Assembly (NCBI GenBank): GCA_023432465.1
Contig: JAEYUO010000055.1
Span: 1-41,539, forward strand
Source: Planctomycetota bacterium
GTDB lineage: Bacteria; Planctomycetota; Phycisphaerae; Phycisphaerales; UBA1924
DNA: 41,539 nt
Reading direction: 5' to 3'
A program made the position numbers and the translations under genes. Under the pieces are notes generated by a model. It worked only from the letters and a program-made list of their open reading frames with translations. It made no database searches and was not told the DNA's origin. Below are positions 16,749 through 25,376 of this stretch, in pieces (the stretch's first letter is position 1; every line of letters starts with the position of its first letter).

Positions 16749-17333
16749 TCATCTCCGGGCGGCAGGATCGTCAGGGGCCGCATACCAGACAAGGTCGAGC
16801 GTGATGTCGAGGCGCGCGGCCTGGTTCTCGGACGCGGGCTGCGCGACGGCAAGACTGGCGGTGGGCACGGCGATGTCCTGGTGCTCTTCGCGGAGTCGCG
16901 AGAGGAACGCGACGCAGTCCGCGAACTCGCCGCTGCCCTGGACGCGGATAGGGACGGAGATAAACGGCTTGCCGGGCTCTCGCGTGGCCGCGCCTGGAGT
17001 GAGCTGCTGAATGGCGATCTTCTCCGCGGCGGCCAGGGCCGTGAGCCGCGAGATTCGAGAGTTGGTTTGGTCCGCACTCTCGAGGATGAGCTGCGTGCTC
17101 TGACGTGCGAGTATGGCGTCGCGCCTGGCAAGAGCGTCCTGGAGCGCGCTGGTCGCGGCCTTCGCGTTCTCGCTCTCGGTGATGAGGGTTGCGCGATCGA
17201 GTTCCGCGGCTGCGCGGCGATCGAGCGCGGGGTGAATGCCCAGTGCATAGGCCGTGGCGATCACAACCAGAAGCAGCGCGATTCCGGCGGAGTCGATGAC
17301 TCTTGCGGGTTGGGCGGACAACCGGGTGTTCAT
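16749..17333 (-). CDS. pilO: PilO/GspM-like inner-membrane protein
   Basis: This 194-residue protein has one N-terminal membrane helix (GIALLLVVIATAYALGI), a coiled-coil region (about 40-95) and a C-terminal ferredoxin-like domain. FISVPIRVQGSGEFADCVAFLSRL there is typical of PilO. It forms the periplasmic alignment subcomplex with PilN. ATG 17333 overlaps the pilN stop by ATGA, so the two are translationally coupled. Assignment rests on fold pattern and operon order. Confidence 0.8.
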   Translation of the reverse strand: MNTRLSAQPARVIDSAGIALLLVVIATAYALGIHPALDRRAAAELDRATLITESENAKAATSALQDALARRDAILARQSTQLILESADQTNSRISRLTALAAAEKIAIQQLTPGAATREPGKPFISVPIRVQGSGEFADCVAFLSRLREEHQDIAVPTASLAVAQPASENQAARLDITLDLVWYAAPDDPAARR

Positions 17334-17989
17334 GGGCGACCCTCCTTCTCCGCTGAAGCTGTCGCGGCGGTCGCGGCCCGTTCGGTCAATGAGCACTCGA
17401 TGTCAAAGCCGGTCACCGTGACGCCCCGGAAGGCCTCCGCGCGGGACTGCTTCATCGCCACTTTCTCCATCACGCCGAGCGCTTCGAGCTTCTCGACGAA
17501 CGTCATGACGCCGCCGATGTCGGTGGCGATGCCCTTGAGCTTCAGTGTGAAACGTTCGGGCTGGCGGAGGGCGGATTGCGGCCGCGGATCGGAAGCTGCG
17601 GGCGCTGGGGCGGGAGGGGGTGGTGAAGCCCGAAGGTCAAAGGAACTGAGTGAGACCGCATCGCCGCGGGCCTGGTTGATGGCGAGGAGGAGGAGCGACC
17701 AGTCCGGGTGTTCGCCGACCATTCTTGCGGCGCGGTCGGCACGGTCCAGGGTCGCGATCTCGCCGCGCACTTTGATGAGCGCGGCGTCTGCGGCCTCGAC
17801 GGCGGCGCGGGCTTTGGCGATCTCGGCGCGGATCGGCGCCTGGTCAAGCGACCAGAGCGCGCGGAAGGCGACAGCGGCGGATGCGCTGAGCATCGCGGTG
17901 GCGGTGAGTACACACGCCCACGTGCGGACCCGCACCTTGCGCGCATGTGCTTCGAGCCGCGAGGCCGGGATGAGGTTGACGCCGTTCAT
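17330..17989 (-). CDS. pilN: PilN/GspL-C-like inner-membrane protein
   Basis: The 219-residue protein begins MNGVNLIPASRLEA; the N-terminal N-L-[IL]-P motif is the PilN segment that docks into PilM. One membrane helix follows (about 24-45), then a coiled-coil (about 55-85), a Pro/Ala-rich linker and a C-terminal ferredoxin-like domain (FTLKLKGIATDIGGVMTFVEKLE). ATG 17989 overlaps the pilM stop by ATGA. Confidence 0.85.
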   Translation of the reverse strand: MNGVNLIPASRLEAHARKVRVRTWACVLTATAMLSASAAVAFRALWSLDQAPIRAEIAKARAAVEAADAALIKVRGEIATLDRADRAARMVGEHPDWSLLLLAINQARGDAVSLSSFDLRASPPPPAPAPAASDPRPQSALRQPERFTLKLKGIATDIGGVMTFVEKLEALGVMEKVAMKQSRAEAFRGVTVTGFDIECSLTERAATAATASAEKEGRP

Positions 17990-19080
17990 GGGGTGGCGGG
18001 CTCCGGGGTGGGCACCCGTGCAGGGTCGATGGCAAGGCCCGCCGCGCACACAAGGCGGGGATCGGTTGCGAGGGCCGTCAGGAGCGGATCGGCTGGTGCG
18101 GACGCGAAGTCGCTTGTGCGGAGCGCGCGGACGGATTCCTCCGCAGCTTCCTGGATTCGTGCGAGCATGCCGGGCACGCATGCGCCGCCGCCGCTCGCGG
18201 CCACGCCCATCGAGCCGCGTGCTCCGTAGCGGCGCATGGCGTATGACAACGAGGCCTTCAGTTCGCTGCCGATGGCCTCGGCATGATCGGCGACGATGGA
18301 TCTGGCATCGTCGAGCAGTTCCCAGTCACGCTGATCCTCGGGGAGGTCGTTCAGAACGCCGACGCGCCGCAGGACGAACTCGGCGGCCTCCGCATCGATC
18401 GCGAGGTCGCTGATCAACCGGGCATGAAGGCGGGCGAGGCCCATCTCCGGTAGGAACCGCTGATAGACCAGGGTCTGACCCAGAAGCACGGCGAGCGTCG
18501 CCGCGCTCCAGCCGATGTCGAGCACGCCGGTCACGTGTGCGTCACCGCCGAGCCCGACACTCGCGCAGGCCCGGGCCAGGCCGAGCACCCCGGAGTCGAG
18601 AGCGCGGACCTCAAAGCCCGCGACCTCAAGGCCGATGAGGGCCTCCTCTGCGTCGGTGTGACGGAGCCCCAGCGCAAAGACGTGGGTGCCCTCCTGGGCG
18701 CGCTGTCCGGCGGGCAGGTCCCACCATGACAGCTCGATGGAGTCCGGGGCGCAGTCGTTGGCGCGGGCGAGTTCGACGCGCGCGATCTGATCCAGCGGCG
18801 CGCCCGAGGAGCGGGGGGGCAGTTCCATCACGCTGGAGATCATCCGCCCCGTGGGCCCGCCGAGCACGATGGCGCGGCCGCGAAACCCCTGGCGCGAGAG
18901 GATGCCGCGGAGCGCGACGGCCTCATCGGCCGGGAGGGTGGGCTTGCGTGTGGTGCGCTCGATGCAGGCCGCCGCGAGGATGTGCAGGCCCTTTGCCGAG
19001 CGGGTGAACTGCACAGCCTTGATGGCGGCGGAGCCGACATCGAGGCCGATGTGTGAGAACTTCGGGGTGAGTGGGATCAT
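17986..19080 (-). CDS. pilM: PilM-like actin-fold assembly ATPase
   Basis: PilM is a cytoplasmic actin-like protein that binds ATP and the N-terminus of PilN and links the PilNO complex to the motor ATPase. The 364-residue product starts with IGLDVGSAAIKAVQFTR, a phosphate-1 actin motif. It has a second nucleotide-binding segment (VTGVLDIGWSAATLAVLLGQ) and a late GVAASGGGACVPGM that matches the adenosine loop. The start shares one base with the gspF stop. The 364-residue length is usual for PilM. Confidence 0.87.
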   Translation of the reverse strand: MIPLTPKFSHIGLDVGSAAIKAVQFTRSAKGLHILAAACIERTTRKPTLPADEAVALRGILSRQGFRGRAIVLGGPTGRMISSVMELPPRSSGAPLDQIARVELARANDCAPDSIELSWWDLPAGQRAQEGTHVFALGLRHTDAEEALIGLEVAGFEVRALDSGVLGLARACASVGLGGDAHVTGVLDIGWSAATLAVLLGQTLVYQRFLPEMGLARLHARLISDLAIDAEAAEFVLRRVGVLNDLPEDQRDWELLDDARSIVADHAEAIGSELKASLSYAMRRYGARGSMGVAASGGGACVPGMLARIQEAAEESVRALRTSDFASAPADPLLTALATDPRLVCAAGLAIDPARVPTPEPATP

Positions 19081-20306
19081 CAGCCGCCTCCTGCCATCGA
19101 GGTGAGATCGAACAGCGGGAGGAACATGCTGAGGGCGACGAACCCGACGAGCACGCCCAGGCCCATGAGGATGACGGGCTCGATGATGGAGGCAATCGAC
19201 TTGACGATGACCTCGTTGTCCTCATCGAGGAAGTCCGCGAGATTGCTGAGGACCGGGCCGAGCTGGCCGGTTCGCTCGCCGGATCGCAGCGCCTCGGAGA
19301 CCGACTGGGAGATGAGCTTGGACTCCATGAAGGCCGAGGAGACGGGCTCGCCACGTGTGACGACATCGATCGCACGATCGATGAGCGCGGCGTAGCGGCT
19401 GTTGCCGGTGGACTCGCGGGTGAGGTTGAGGGCGTCAAGCAGGGGGACCTTGCCCTCGATCAGGACGCCGAGGACGCGCATGATGCGCGCGGTGGCAAGG
19501 GAGCGGACGACCTTGCCGAGTTGCGGGAGTTTGAGGACCGCGCCATCGAGCCAGAGCCGACCGGCCTTGGATCCGAGCCAGAACTTGCCGCCGCCGATGG
19601 TGAGGATCAGGCCGCCCAGGATCCAGTACCAGTCGGACCGGACCACTGCGCCGACATCCATCAGGAAGCGGGTGCTCGCGGGGAGATCGGCCCCGAGTGT
19701 GGTGAACAGGCCCTCGAACCTGGGCATGACGAACCCGACCATCGCGACCAGGACGATGATGGAGACAAAGATGAGCACGGACGGGTAGATCATCGCGCCG
19801 ATGACGGTGGAGCGCACCTTGAGCTGCTGTCGCAGAAGAGAGGCCAGGCGACGGAGCATCGCATCAAGCTGTCCGCCGGATTCGCCGGCGGCGACGAGCG
19901 AGCGGCAGACGGGATCAAACCATCGCGGGTGCGAGGCGAGCGCCTCGGAGAACTGCGCGCCCTCTTCGACGCGGGCGCGGATGTCGGAAATGACGGTGCG
20001 GAAGGGGGATTCGGGGATCTGCCGCTCCAGCGAGGCGATCGCCTCGACCATGGGTGTGCCGGTCGAGACGAGCACCGAGAGCTGTCGCATGAACGACGAG
20101 ATCTCGCGGAGCTTGCGAGCGCCCGGCGCGGCGCTGCCGGCGGGCGAGGACTCTTCGCGCGGGGTCGAGCCACCGGCCGCGTGGATGTCGGTGACGAACA
20201 GCCCCTGTCGGCGGAGGAGTTCGCCGCCCTCGGCGACACTCTCGGCCTCGAGGACATCGGAGACCTTCTTGCCGGCTTTGTCGAACGCGCTGTAGGCGAG
20301 CTTCAT
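19080..20306 (-). CDS. GspF/PilC inner-membrane platform protein
   Basis: The 408-residue protein has the two tandem GspF domains. The first is near residues 70-190 (FMRQLSVLVSTGTPMVEAIASLE ... GESGGQLDAMLRRLA). The second is near 275-395 (ARIMRVLGVLIEGKVPLLDALNL ... SGERTGQLGPVLSNLADFLD). Three membrane helices occur at about 165-190, 225-245 and 375-400. An N-terminal segment before the first domain is typical of PilC. It is the polytopic platform that the ATPase turns. It overlaps the gspE stop by ATGA. Confidence 0.95.
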   Translation of the reverse strand: MKLAYSAFDKAGKKVSDVLEAESVAEGGELLRRQGLFVTDIHAAGGSTPREESSPAGSAAPGARKLREISSFMRQLSVLVSTGTPMVEAIASLERQIPESPFRTVISDIRARVEEGAQFSEALASHPRWFDPVCRSLVAAGESGGQLDAMLRRLASLLRQQLKVRSTVIGAMIYPSVLIFVSIIVLVAMVGFVMPRFEGLFTTLGADLPASTRFLMDVGAVVRSDWYWILGGLILTIGGGKFWLGSKAGRLWLDGAVLKLPQLGKVVRSLATARIMRVLGVLIEGKVPLLDALNLTRESTGNSRYAALIDRAIDVVTRGEPVSSAFMESKLISQSVSEALRSGERTGQLGPVLSNLADFLDEDNEVIVKSIASIIEPVILMGLGVLVGFVALSMFLPLFDLTSMAGGG

Positions 20307-22147
20307 GCGGCCTCCTTCAGGGCCGGAGCCGTGGCGCCCGTCGCTGCGGGCGATTCATTGAGATCTTCTCCCTCATCGTGCGTCACACGCAGCACTTCCT
20401 CGAGACTGGTGCGGCCCTCGAGCGCGAGCAGCACACCCTCCTCGCGGAGCGAAAGGCCGCCGCAGGAGGCGATCTTGGCGCGCATCTCGTGAGTCGGTGC
20501 GCCGCGGTGGACCATGCGGCGGAGTTCGGGGGTGACCTCCATGACCTCGTAGATTCCGCAGCGCCCGGCGAACCCGCTGTCGTGGCACTGGCGGCATCCC
20601 GCGCCCTTGCGGAAGGGCCGCCCGGCGTGCTCGCTGAGTCCGGCATCGTGCAGCACCTGCTCGGTGGGGTAGTACTTGGTCGCGCAGGAGCCGCAGATGT
20701 TGCGGGCGAGGCGCTGGGCCACCGCGCCATTGAGCGCGCTGGAGAGCAGGTAGGCCTCGATGCCCATGTCCAGCAGTCGGGCCACGGAACCGGGCGCATC
20801 GTTGGTGTGGAGCGTCGCGAGCACAAGGTGTCCGGTGAGGGCCGCCTGCACGGCCACGCGAGCGGTGGGCTCATCGCGGATCTCGCCGACCATGATGATG
20901 TCGGGGTCCTGGCGCAGGATGCTGCGGAGCGCGCGCGCGAAGCTCAGACCGACCTGCTCGTTCACCTGGATCTGGTTGATCAGGTCCAGCTGATACTCGA
21001 CAGGGTCTTCAACGGTGAGGATGTTGACCTCGGGGCTTCTCAGCAGGTCGAGCGCGGAGTACAGGGTCGTCGTCTTGCCCGAGCCGGTGGGACCGGTGAC
21101 CAGCACAAGGCCGTGCGGGGCGTGCAGGATGCGCTTGAAGGTGTCGAGCGCCTCGGCGCGGAAGCCGAGCTCCTCCATGCGGACCTTCAGGTTGCGCTTG
21201 TCGAGGACACGGACGACGATCTTCTCGCCCAGGAGCGTCGGCATGCTCGAGACTCGAAGGTCGATCTCGCGGCCCTCGGCGACGATCCGGACGCGGCCCT
21301 CCTGCGGCAGTCGCTTCTCGGCGATGTCCATCTTGCCGATGACCTTGACGCGGGAGACAATCGCCGCGTGCATGCCCTGCGGCGGCTTCATCAGATCGCG
21401 GAGGACACCGTCTTTGCGGTATCGGATGCGCGTGCCGCGCTTGTCGGGCTCGATGTGGATGTCGCTTGCTCCGTCCTTCACGGCCGTGAGGAAAGCCACG
21501 TTCACCAGGTTGACGATCGGGCTTCCCGCGATCATCTTGTCCAGGTCGGTGGCCGGGCCCTGATCGATCTCTTCACGCTCGACAACCTCGACCTCGCTCT
21601 CGGCAAGGCTCGTCAGGAAGGCGTCGATATCGACACTCTCCTCGCCGGAGTAGCGCTTGACGTACTCGAGGATGTTGGCTTCGATCGCGAGGATCGGCTG
21701 GATCTTCAGGTCGGTGAGCTGGCGAAGACGATCGATGGTTGGCAGGCTCTGGGGCTCGGCCATCGCAACAGTCAGGGTGTCGTGCACCTTGAACATCGGG
21801 ATGACCTTCAGCCTCGCGGCCTCATCTTCGCCGATGAGCTTGAGCAGCGATGGGTCGATCAGCCCGTGGCGGAGCTGGCACCCTTTGACGCCGAGCGTCG
21901 CCGCGAGCGCCCGCACCAGGGACGCGTTTGAGATCACATTCTGCTCGACGAGCATCTCGCCGAGCATGCGGCTGGAGCTGCGTTGCTCCGAGAGGGCTTT
22001 GTCGAGCTGCTCCTGCGTGAGCGCTCCCTGTTCGACCAGGACCTCGCCGACTCGCATCCGTTTGGGTGCGGGCGCGCGAGCGTGGGATGATGCCGCGGAG
22101 TCCCGCGGCGTGGAGTCGGGTGATGGAGGGGTTGGCGACGTGTTCAC
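20303..22147 (-). CDS. GspE/PilB assembly ATPase
   Basis: The 614-residue hexameric motor ATPase has all the hallmarks. It has an N-terminal MshEN/GspE-N type region (30-165), Walker A GPTGSGKT (352-359), the Asp box LTVEDPVEYQ (about 377-386), Walker B with DPDIIMVGEIRD (414-425) and a His box around LATLHTND. A zinc tetracysteine follows, C485-x2-C488 and C518-x2-C521. The zinc motif and the CM-type N-domain mark an assembly ATPase (PilB/GspE) rather than the retraction ATPase PilT. The N-domain might bind c-di-GMP, as in some MshE-type ATPases; I cannot confirm the motif. It starts at GTG and overlaps the STAS gene stop by 4 nt. Confidence 0.95.
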   Translation of the reverse strand: MNTSPTPPSPDSTPRDSAASSHARAPAPKRMRVGEVLVEQGALTQEQLDKALSEQRSSSRMLGEMLVEQNVISNASLVRALAATLGVKGCQLRHGLIDPSLLKLIGEDEAARLKVIPMFKVHDTLTVAMAEPQSLPTIDRLRQLTDLKIQPILAIEANILEYVKRYSGEESVDIDAFLTSLAESEVEVVEREEIDQGPATDLDKMIAGSPIVNLVNVAFLTAVKDGASDIHIEPDKRGTRIRYRKDGVLRDLMKPPQGMHAAIVSRVKVIGKMDIAEKRLPQEGRVRIVAEGREIDLRVSSMPTLLGEKIVVRVLDKRNLKVRMEELGFRAEALDTFKRILHAPHGLVLVTGPTGSGKTTTLYSALDLLRSPEVNILTVEDPVEYQLDLINQIQVNEQVGLSFARALRSILRQDPDIIMVGEIRDEPTARVAVQAALTGHLVLATLHTNDAPGSVARLLDMGIEAYLLSSALNGAVAQRLARNICGSCATKYYPTEQVLHDAGLSEHAGRPFRKGAGCRQCHDSGFAGRCGIYEVMEVTPELRRMVHRGAPTHEMRAKIASCGGLSLREEGVLLALEGRTSLEEVLRVTHDEGEDLNESPAATGATAPALKEAA

Positions 22148-22479
22148 AGGAAGCTCCGGACCGCGGAGTTCACATCGCTGTAGTGTTCGAAGAGCTCGGA
22201 GATGTTGGTGAGCTCGAGCACCTCGCGCACGGTCTCGTTCGCGCCGCAGAGGCGCAGCGCCTGGCCGCTCTCGGAAAGCTCGTCGGTTGCTTCCTTCAGG
22301 ACCTCAAGACCACGGGAATCGACAAAGGGGATTTCGGATGCGTCGACTATGAAGCGGCCGAGGCTCCTTCCCATGACTTCGCAGACCAGTTGCTTGAACT
22401 GGTCCGCGTCCTGCGCGCACAGCGGGCCGACCGGCCGGAGCACGGTGACTGCGCCCTGTCTCTGCTCGTGGATCTCCAT
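22144..22479 (-). CDS. STAS-domain anti-sigma-factor-antagonist-like protein
   Basis: This is a single-domain STAS protein of 111 residues. It begins MEIHEQRQGAVTVLRPVGPL, and FIVDASEIPFVDSRGLEVL carries the serine (S55) that aligns with the phosphorylated serine of SpoIIAA/RsbV. It is probably a phospho-switch partner in signalling. It lies 51 nt downstream of the histidine kinase and is translationally coupled to the GspE ATPase. No RsbW-type serine kinase or PP2C phosphatase is in the window, so its kinase must be elsewhere or the role differs. The placement suggests control of the secretion/pilus machine. Confidence 0.85.
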   Translation of the reverse strand: MEIHEQRQGAVTVLRPVGPLCAQDADQFKQLVCEVMGRSLGRFIVDASEIPFVDSRGLEVLKEATDELSESGQALRLCGANETVREVLELTNISELFEHYSDVNSAVRSFL

Positions 22480-22530
22480 GGTCGTCGTGTTCCGTTGCGT
22501 TCGAGGCGGCGGGGTGCGGCGGGCGTCGGA

Positions 22531-24414
22531 TCAGGCCGCGGCCCGAAGGGGCGGGGGCGCGGCGGGGAGTTGAAGGGTGAAGGTGCTCCCCTTATCAACC
22601 TGGGAGCGGACGGTGATGTCGCCGCCGTGAAGGCGGGCGACCTCGCGCGCCAGGGCGAGTCCGAGTCCTGAGCCGGTGATGCCGGAGATGCGCTTGTCCT
22701 TGGCGCGATAGAACTTGTCGAAGATCAACTCCGCTTCCTCGGCCTTGATGCCGATGCCGTTGTCCGCAACATCGACGATCAGGTTCGACCCTTCCTCGTG
22801 CATACGCACCGTGACCTCGCCCCCGGCGGGCGTGTATTTGATGGCGTTGCCGACGAGGTTGTGAAGCGTCAGCATGATCTTGTCGCGGTCGCCGCCGATG
22901 ACGGGGAACTTCGGGGGGAGGTCGAAGATCAGCTTGATCTCCTTCTGCTCGGCCTGCTCGCGGAAGTCGGCCTGCAGATCGGCAAAGACTGCATCGAGCC
23001 GGACATCGCCGCGGCGGAGCTTGAGCTGGCCGGCTTCGATCTCCGCGACGCTGAGCATGTCGCCGACGATGCGTTCGAGCCGGCGTGCCTCCTGGCTGAT
23101 GACGTTGATGCTCTGGGCGCGCTTGGCGGGCTCGAGGTCGGGCTCCTCCAGCAGGCCGTCCACGTAGAGCCGGATGTTAGTCAGAGGCGTGCGGAGCTCG
23201 TGGGTCGCCTGCGCGACGAACGCATTTCGAGAGGCATCGGCGACGCGCTGCTGCGTGATGTCCTCGATCAGCACCAGCGCGGTAGCGGCGTCTTCCTTGC
23301 GGACGGGCCGCACCGAAAACCGGAGCACCCCTCCGTTCTTTTCAGCGGTCCGGTCGACTTCGATGACCGTGCGTGCCCGGACCGCGCCCGAGGCGACACC
23401 CTTGACGGCGGCGCTGATCTTGGGATCGTTGATCAGGCCTGTCGCATCCTGACCCATCAGTTCCTCGCGCTTGTGCTGCAGGAAGACCGCGGCCGCGCCG
23501 TTGACGTACTTCACTTTCATCTGGTCGTCGACGAGCAGCATGCCCTGCCACATCGCATCGCAGGCGCTGGCCAGATCGCCGTCGCGCCCGCGCCGGTTGG
23601 CGAGGCTCTCAGCCGCGCGCTCGGTCGCGACCCGCTCGCGCAGACGCTCCCGCTCGGCGAGCAGACGGTTCCACGCGGCGGCTTCCTTGCCCAGCGCAGC
23701 GCTCACCGCGAGTTCCGACCCGCTCTCGCGGCCCGCATCGACGGCCGCGAGGGCATCCCGGATCGCGCCCACGGCGAGCAGCCGCGACCGCATCCGGCGA
23801 TAGGCCAGGAGCAGGCCGACGAGGCCGAGCGCCCCGAAGCCGCCAATGCCCGCCTGCATGCGCCAGGCGGCCCACATGGGGGGTTCGGAGGCGTCGGTGA
23901 TCTCGAGGACCGCGGGCCCTCGTTTTGGCACCAGCATGCCGATCCGCAGCGTGCGGGATCCATCGGGCTGGATGGCGCTGGTGCTCTCGCCGGGGAGGAT
24001 GTCCGGCATTCCCAGCGTGTGCCAGGCGCCCTCGGGCGGTGCAGACTCATCGCTCCCGGGGGTTCCGTCGGCGATCACAACTCCGCCGGGGATGCTGATG
24101 CGAAGCTGGGCGAGGTCGTAGTTCCGGAGCGTGTCTTCGAGCGTGGTTCGAACCGGGGTGGGGTCGCCGGAGGCGAGAATCGCCTCAGCGTTGCGGGCGA
24201 GTAACTCGCCGACGGTCCTTACCTGGGCATCCCGGGCCTGATTCAGTGTGTCGCGGTGAGTCTGGAGGGCCCACCATGCGCTCCCGGCGACTGCGCCCAG
24301 CAGGATTGCCGCCGCACCAAGCCCGGCGGACGCGATCATGGACTCACCGCTTCCGAAGAGTCGGCGGATCAGCGGCGGGCGTGAAGCAGCGTTGCCATCG
24401 GGTACGGCGGCCAA
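22531..24414 (-). CDS. Membrane sensor histidine kinase with PAS domain
   Basis: This is a 627-residue kinase using TTG 24414, which has GGGAG about 7 nt upstream; ATG 24339 is an alternative that would remove the basic cytoplasmic N-tail. It has a first membrane helix (about 30-50), a periplasmic sensor domain of roughly 130 residues, a second helix (about 188-205), a PAS-like domain (about 285-390), and a HisKA domain with phospho-acceptor H405 in QATHELRTPLTNIR. The ATPase domain has VGNAIKYTP, DNGIGI and GSGLGLALA boxes. There is no receiver domain and no adjacent response regulator. As the first gene of the operon it probably controls, or senses for, the pilus/secretion system. Confidence 0.9.
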   Translation of the reverse strand: MAAVPDGNAASRPPLIRRLFGSGESMIASAGLGAAAILLGAVAGSAWWALQTHRDTLNQARDAQVRTVGELLARNAEAILASGDPTPVRTTLEDTLRNYDLAQLRISIPGGVVIADGTPGSDESAPPEGAWHTLGMPDILPGESTSAIQPDGSRTLRIGMLVPKRGPAVLEITDASEPPMWAAWRMQAGIGGFGALGLVGLLLAYRRMRSRLLAVGAIRDALAAVDAGRESGSELAVSAALGKEAAAWNRLLAERERLRERVATERAAESLANRRGRDGDLASACDAMWQGMLLVDDQMKVKYVNGAAAVFLQHKREELMGQDATGLINDPKISAAVKGVASGAVRARTVIEVDRTAEKNGGVLRFSVRPVRKEDAATALVLIEDITQQRVADASRNAFVAQATHELRTPLTNIRLYVDGLLEEPDLEPAKRAQSINVISQEARRLERIVGDMLSVAEIEAGQLKLRRGDVRLDAVFADLQADFREQAEQKEIKLIFDLPPKFPVIGGDRDKIMLTLHNLVGNAIKYTPAGGEVTVRMHEEGSNLIVDVADNGIGIKAEEAELIFDKFYRAKDKRISGITGSGLGLALAREVARLHGGDITVRSQVDKGSTFTLQLPAAPPPLRAAA

Positions 24415-24660
24415 AGCGGATCTCCCGGGTCGGAGTTCAAGACCTGAATGGACAGGTAATCGGTCGTTGAACGCGCAACTTGAGCGTGTGCTCGGGCATG
24501 GGCATCTGGAGAGGAACTCCGGGGGGCGCGAGTCCGAGAACTGCACTCCCTTGTTCAGGCGGTCAATCGGGGGATTCCGCTGGTCGAAGAGAATATGTGC
24601 CCACATCTGGGGATGCGGCAGGGGGAGGTTCTGATTCTTCAGGAAGGACGCGGAAGCGCC
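24415..24660. promoter_or_regulatory. Divergent promoter region between the kinase operon and the second pseudopilin
   Basis: This gap separates the minus-strand operon from the plus-strand pseudopilin/bactofilin genes, so both promoters should lie here. I see a dyad ATGTG-CC-CACAT at 24595-24606, inside an AT-richer patch, that could be an operator. No convincing -35/-10 pair is visible on either strand. Confidence 0.25.
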
Positions 24661-25233
24661 ATGACATGCGCACACGGTCCAAATCGTTCGACGCACGCGT
24701 TCTCGCTGATCGAGATCGTGCTGGTCATTGTGATCATGGGAATTGTCGCGGCCATCGCCGTGCCGAGGATGTCGTCCGCGGCGAGCCGGTCGCGCGTAAC
24801 GGCGCTCCGCGCGGATCTTGCGGCGATGAACCGCGCAACCGAGTTCTACATGGCCGAGCACGGGGGGCGACATCCCGCGCAGGACAAGACGGGGGCGATC
24901 GCCGACAGCAGCACGGAGTTCGCAGCGCGGCTGGCGGAGCGGACCGATGAGTTCGGGAGTCCGGGCTCGCGCTACGGTCCGTATCTGCTTCGCATTCCGA
25001 CCAATCCCCTCAACGGCCTGTCGAGCGTGCGGGTGGATGGACCGCCCGCGGGAGCGGGCACGCACGGGTGGCGCTTCGATACCGCGACGCAGACCTTTGC
25101 CCCGGACGACTCTGCCGTGACCGCCGCGATCGCGCTCGACGGCGGATCGGCGGTGGCTGTCGAGACCGGGGCCGACGGGCAGGCGAAGATGCTCGGCGGG
25201 CTGAAGGCGGTAGACCTGGGCGGGGGCAAGTAG
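24661..25233 (+). CDS. GspG-like pseudopilin (second copy)
   Basis: The 190-residue prepilin starts at ATG 24661 with GGAAG about 6 nt upstream. It reads STHA/FSLIEIVLVIVIMGIVAAIAVPRM, with Glu5. LRADLAAMNRATEFYMAEHGGRHP and YGPYLLRIPTNPLNGL follow, similar in layout to the major pseudopilin at 15480-15959. The C-terminal part contains WRFDTATQTFAP, also GspG-like. It lies on the opposite strand from the operon, so it can be controlled separately and may be an alternative major subunit. Confidence 0.87.
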   Translation: MTCAHGPNRSTHAFSLIEIVLVIVIMGIVAAIAVPRMSSAASRSRVTALRADLAAMNRATEFYMAEHGGRHPAQDKTGAIADSSTEFAARLAERTDEFGSPGSRYGPYLLRIPTNPLNGLSSVRVDGPPAGAGTHGWRFDTATQTFAPDDSAVTAAIALDGGSAVAVETGADGQAKMLGGLKAVDLGGGK

Positions 25234-25376
25234 GCTCCGCCGCGGCCCCTCCCTGCACGTCCGTATAACCCTGGTGGTCCGAGAAACTCAAAGCGAACTG
25301 CCGTGCCGGTCGATACTCACCCTCCCCGGGTTCGAGAGTCCCGCGGCGGTTCATTCTTTCTTACAGGACAGACCCA

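Noticed and set aside
20378..21931. 517-residue plus-strand frame opposite the GspE ATPase
   Set aside because: It is the complement of Walker-motif coding sequence; no domain is visible.
25326..25343. GGGTTCGAGAGTCCC, resembling a tRNA T-arm
   Set aside because: The 5-bp stem does not pair and no acceptor, D or anticodon arm is found around it. No tRNA is called in the window.
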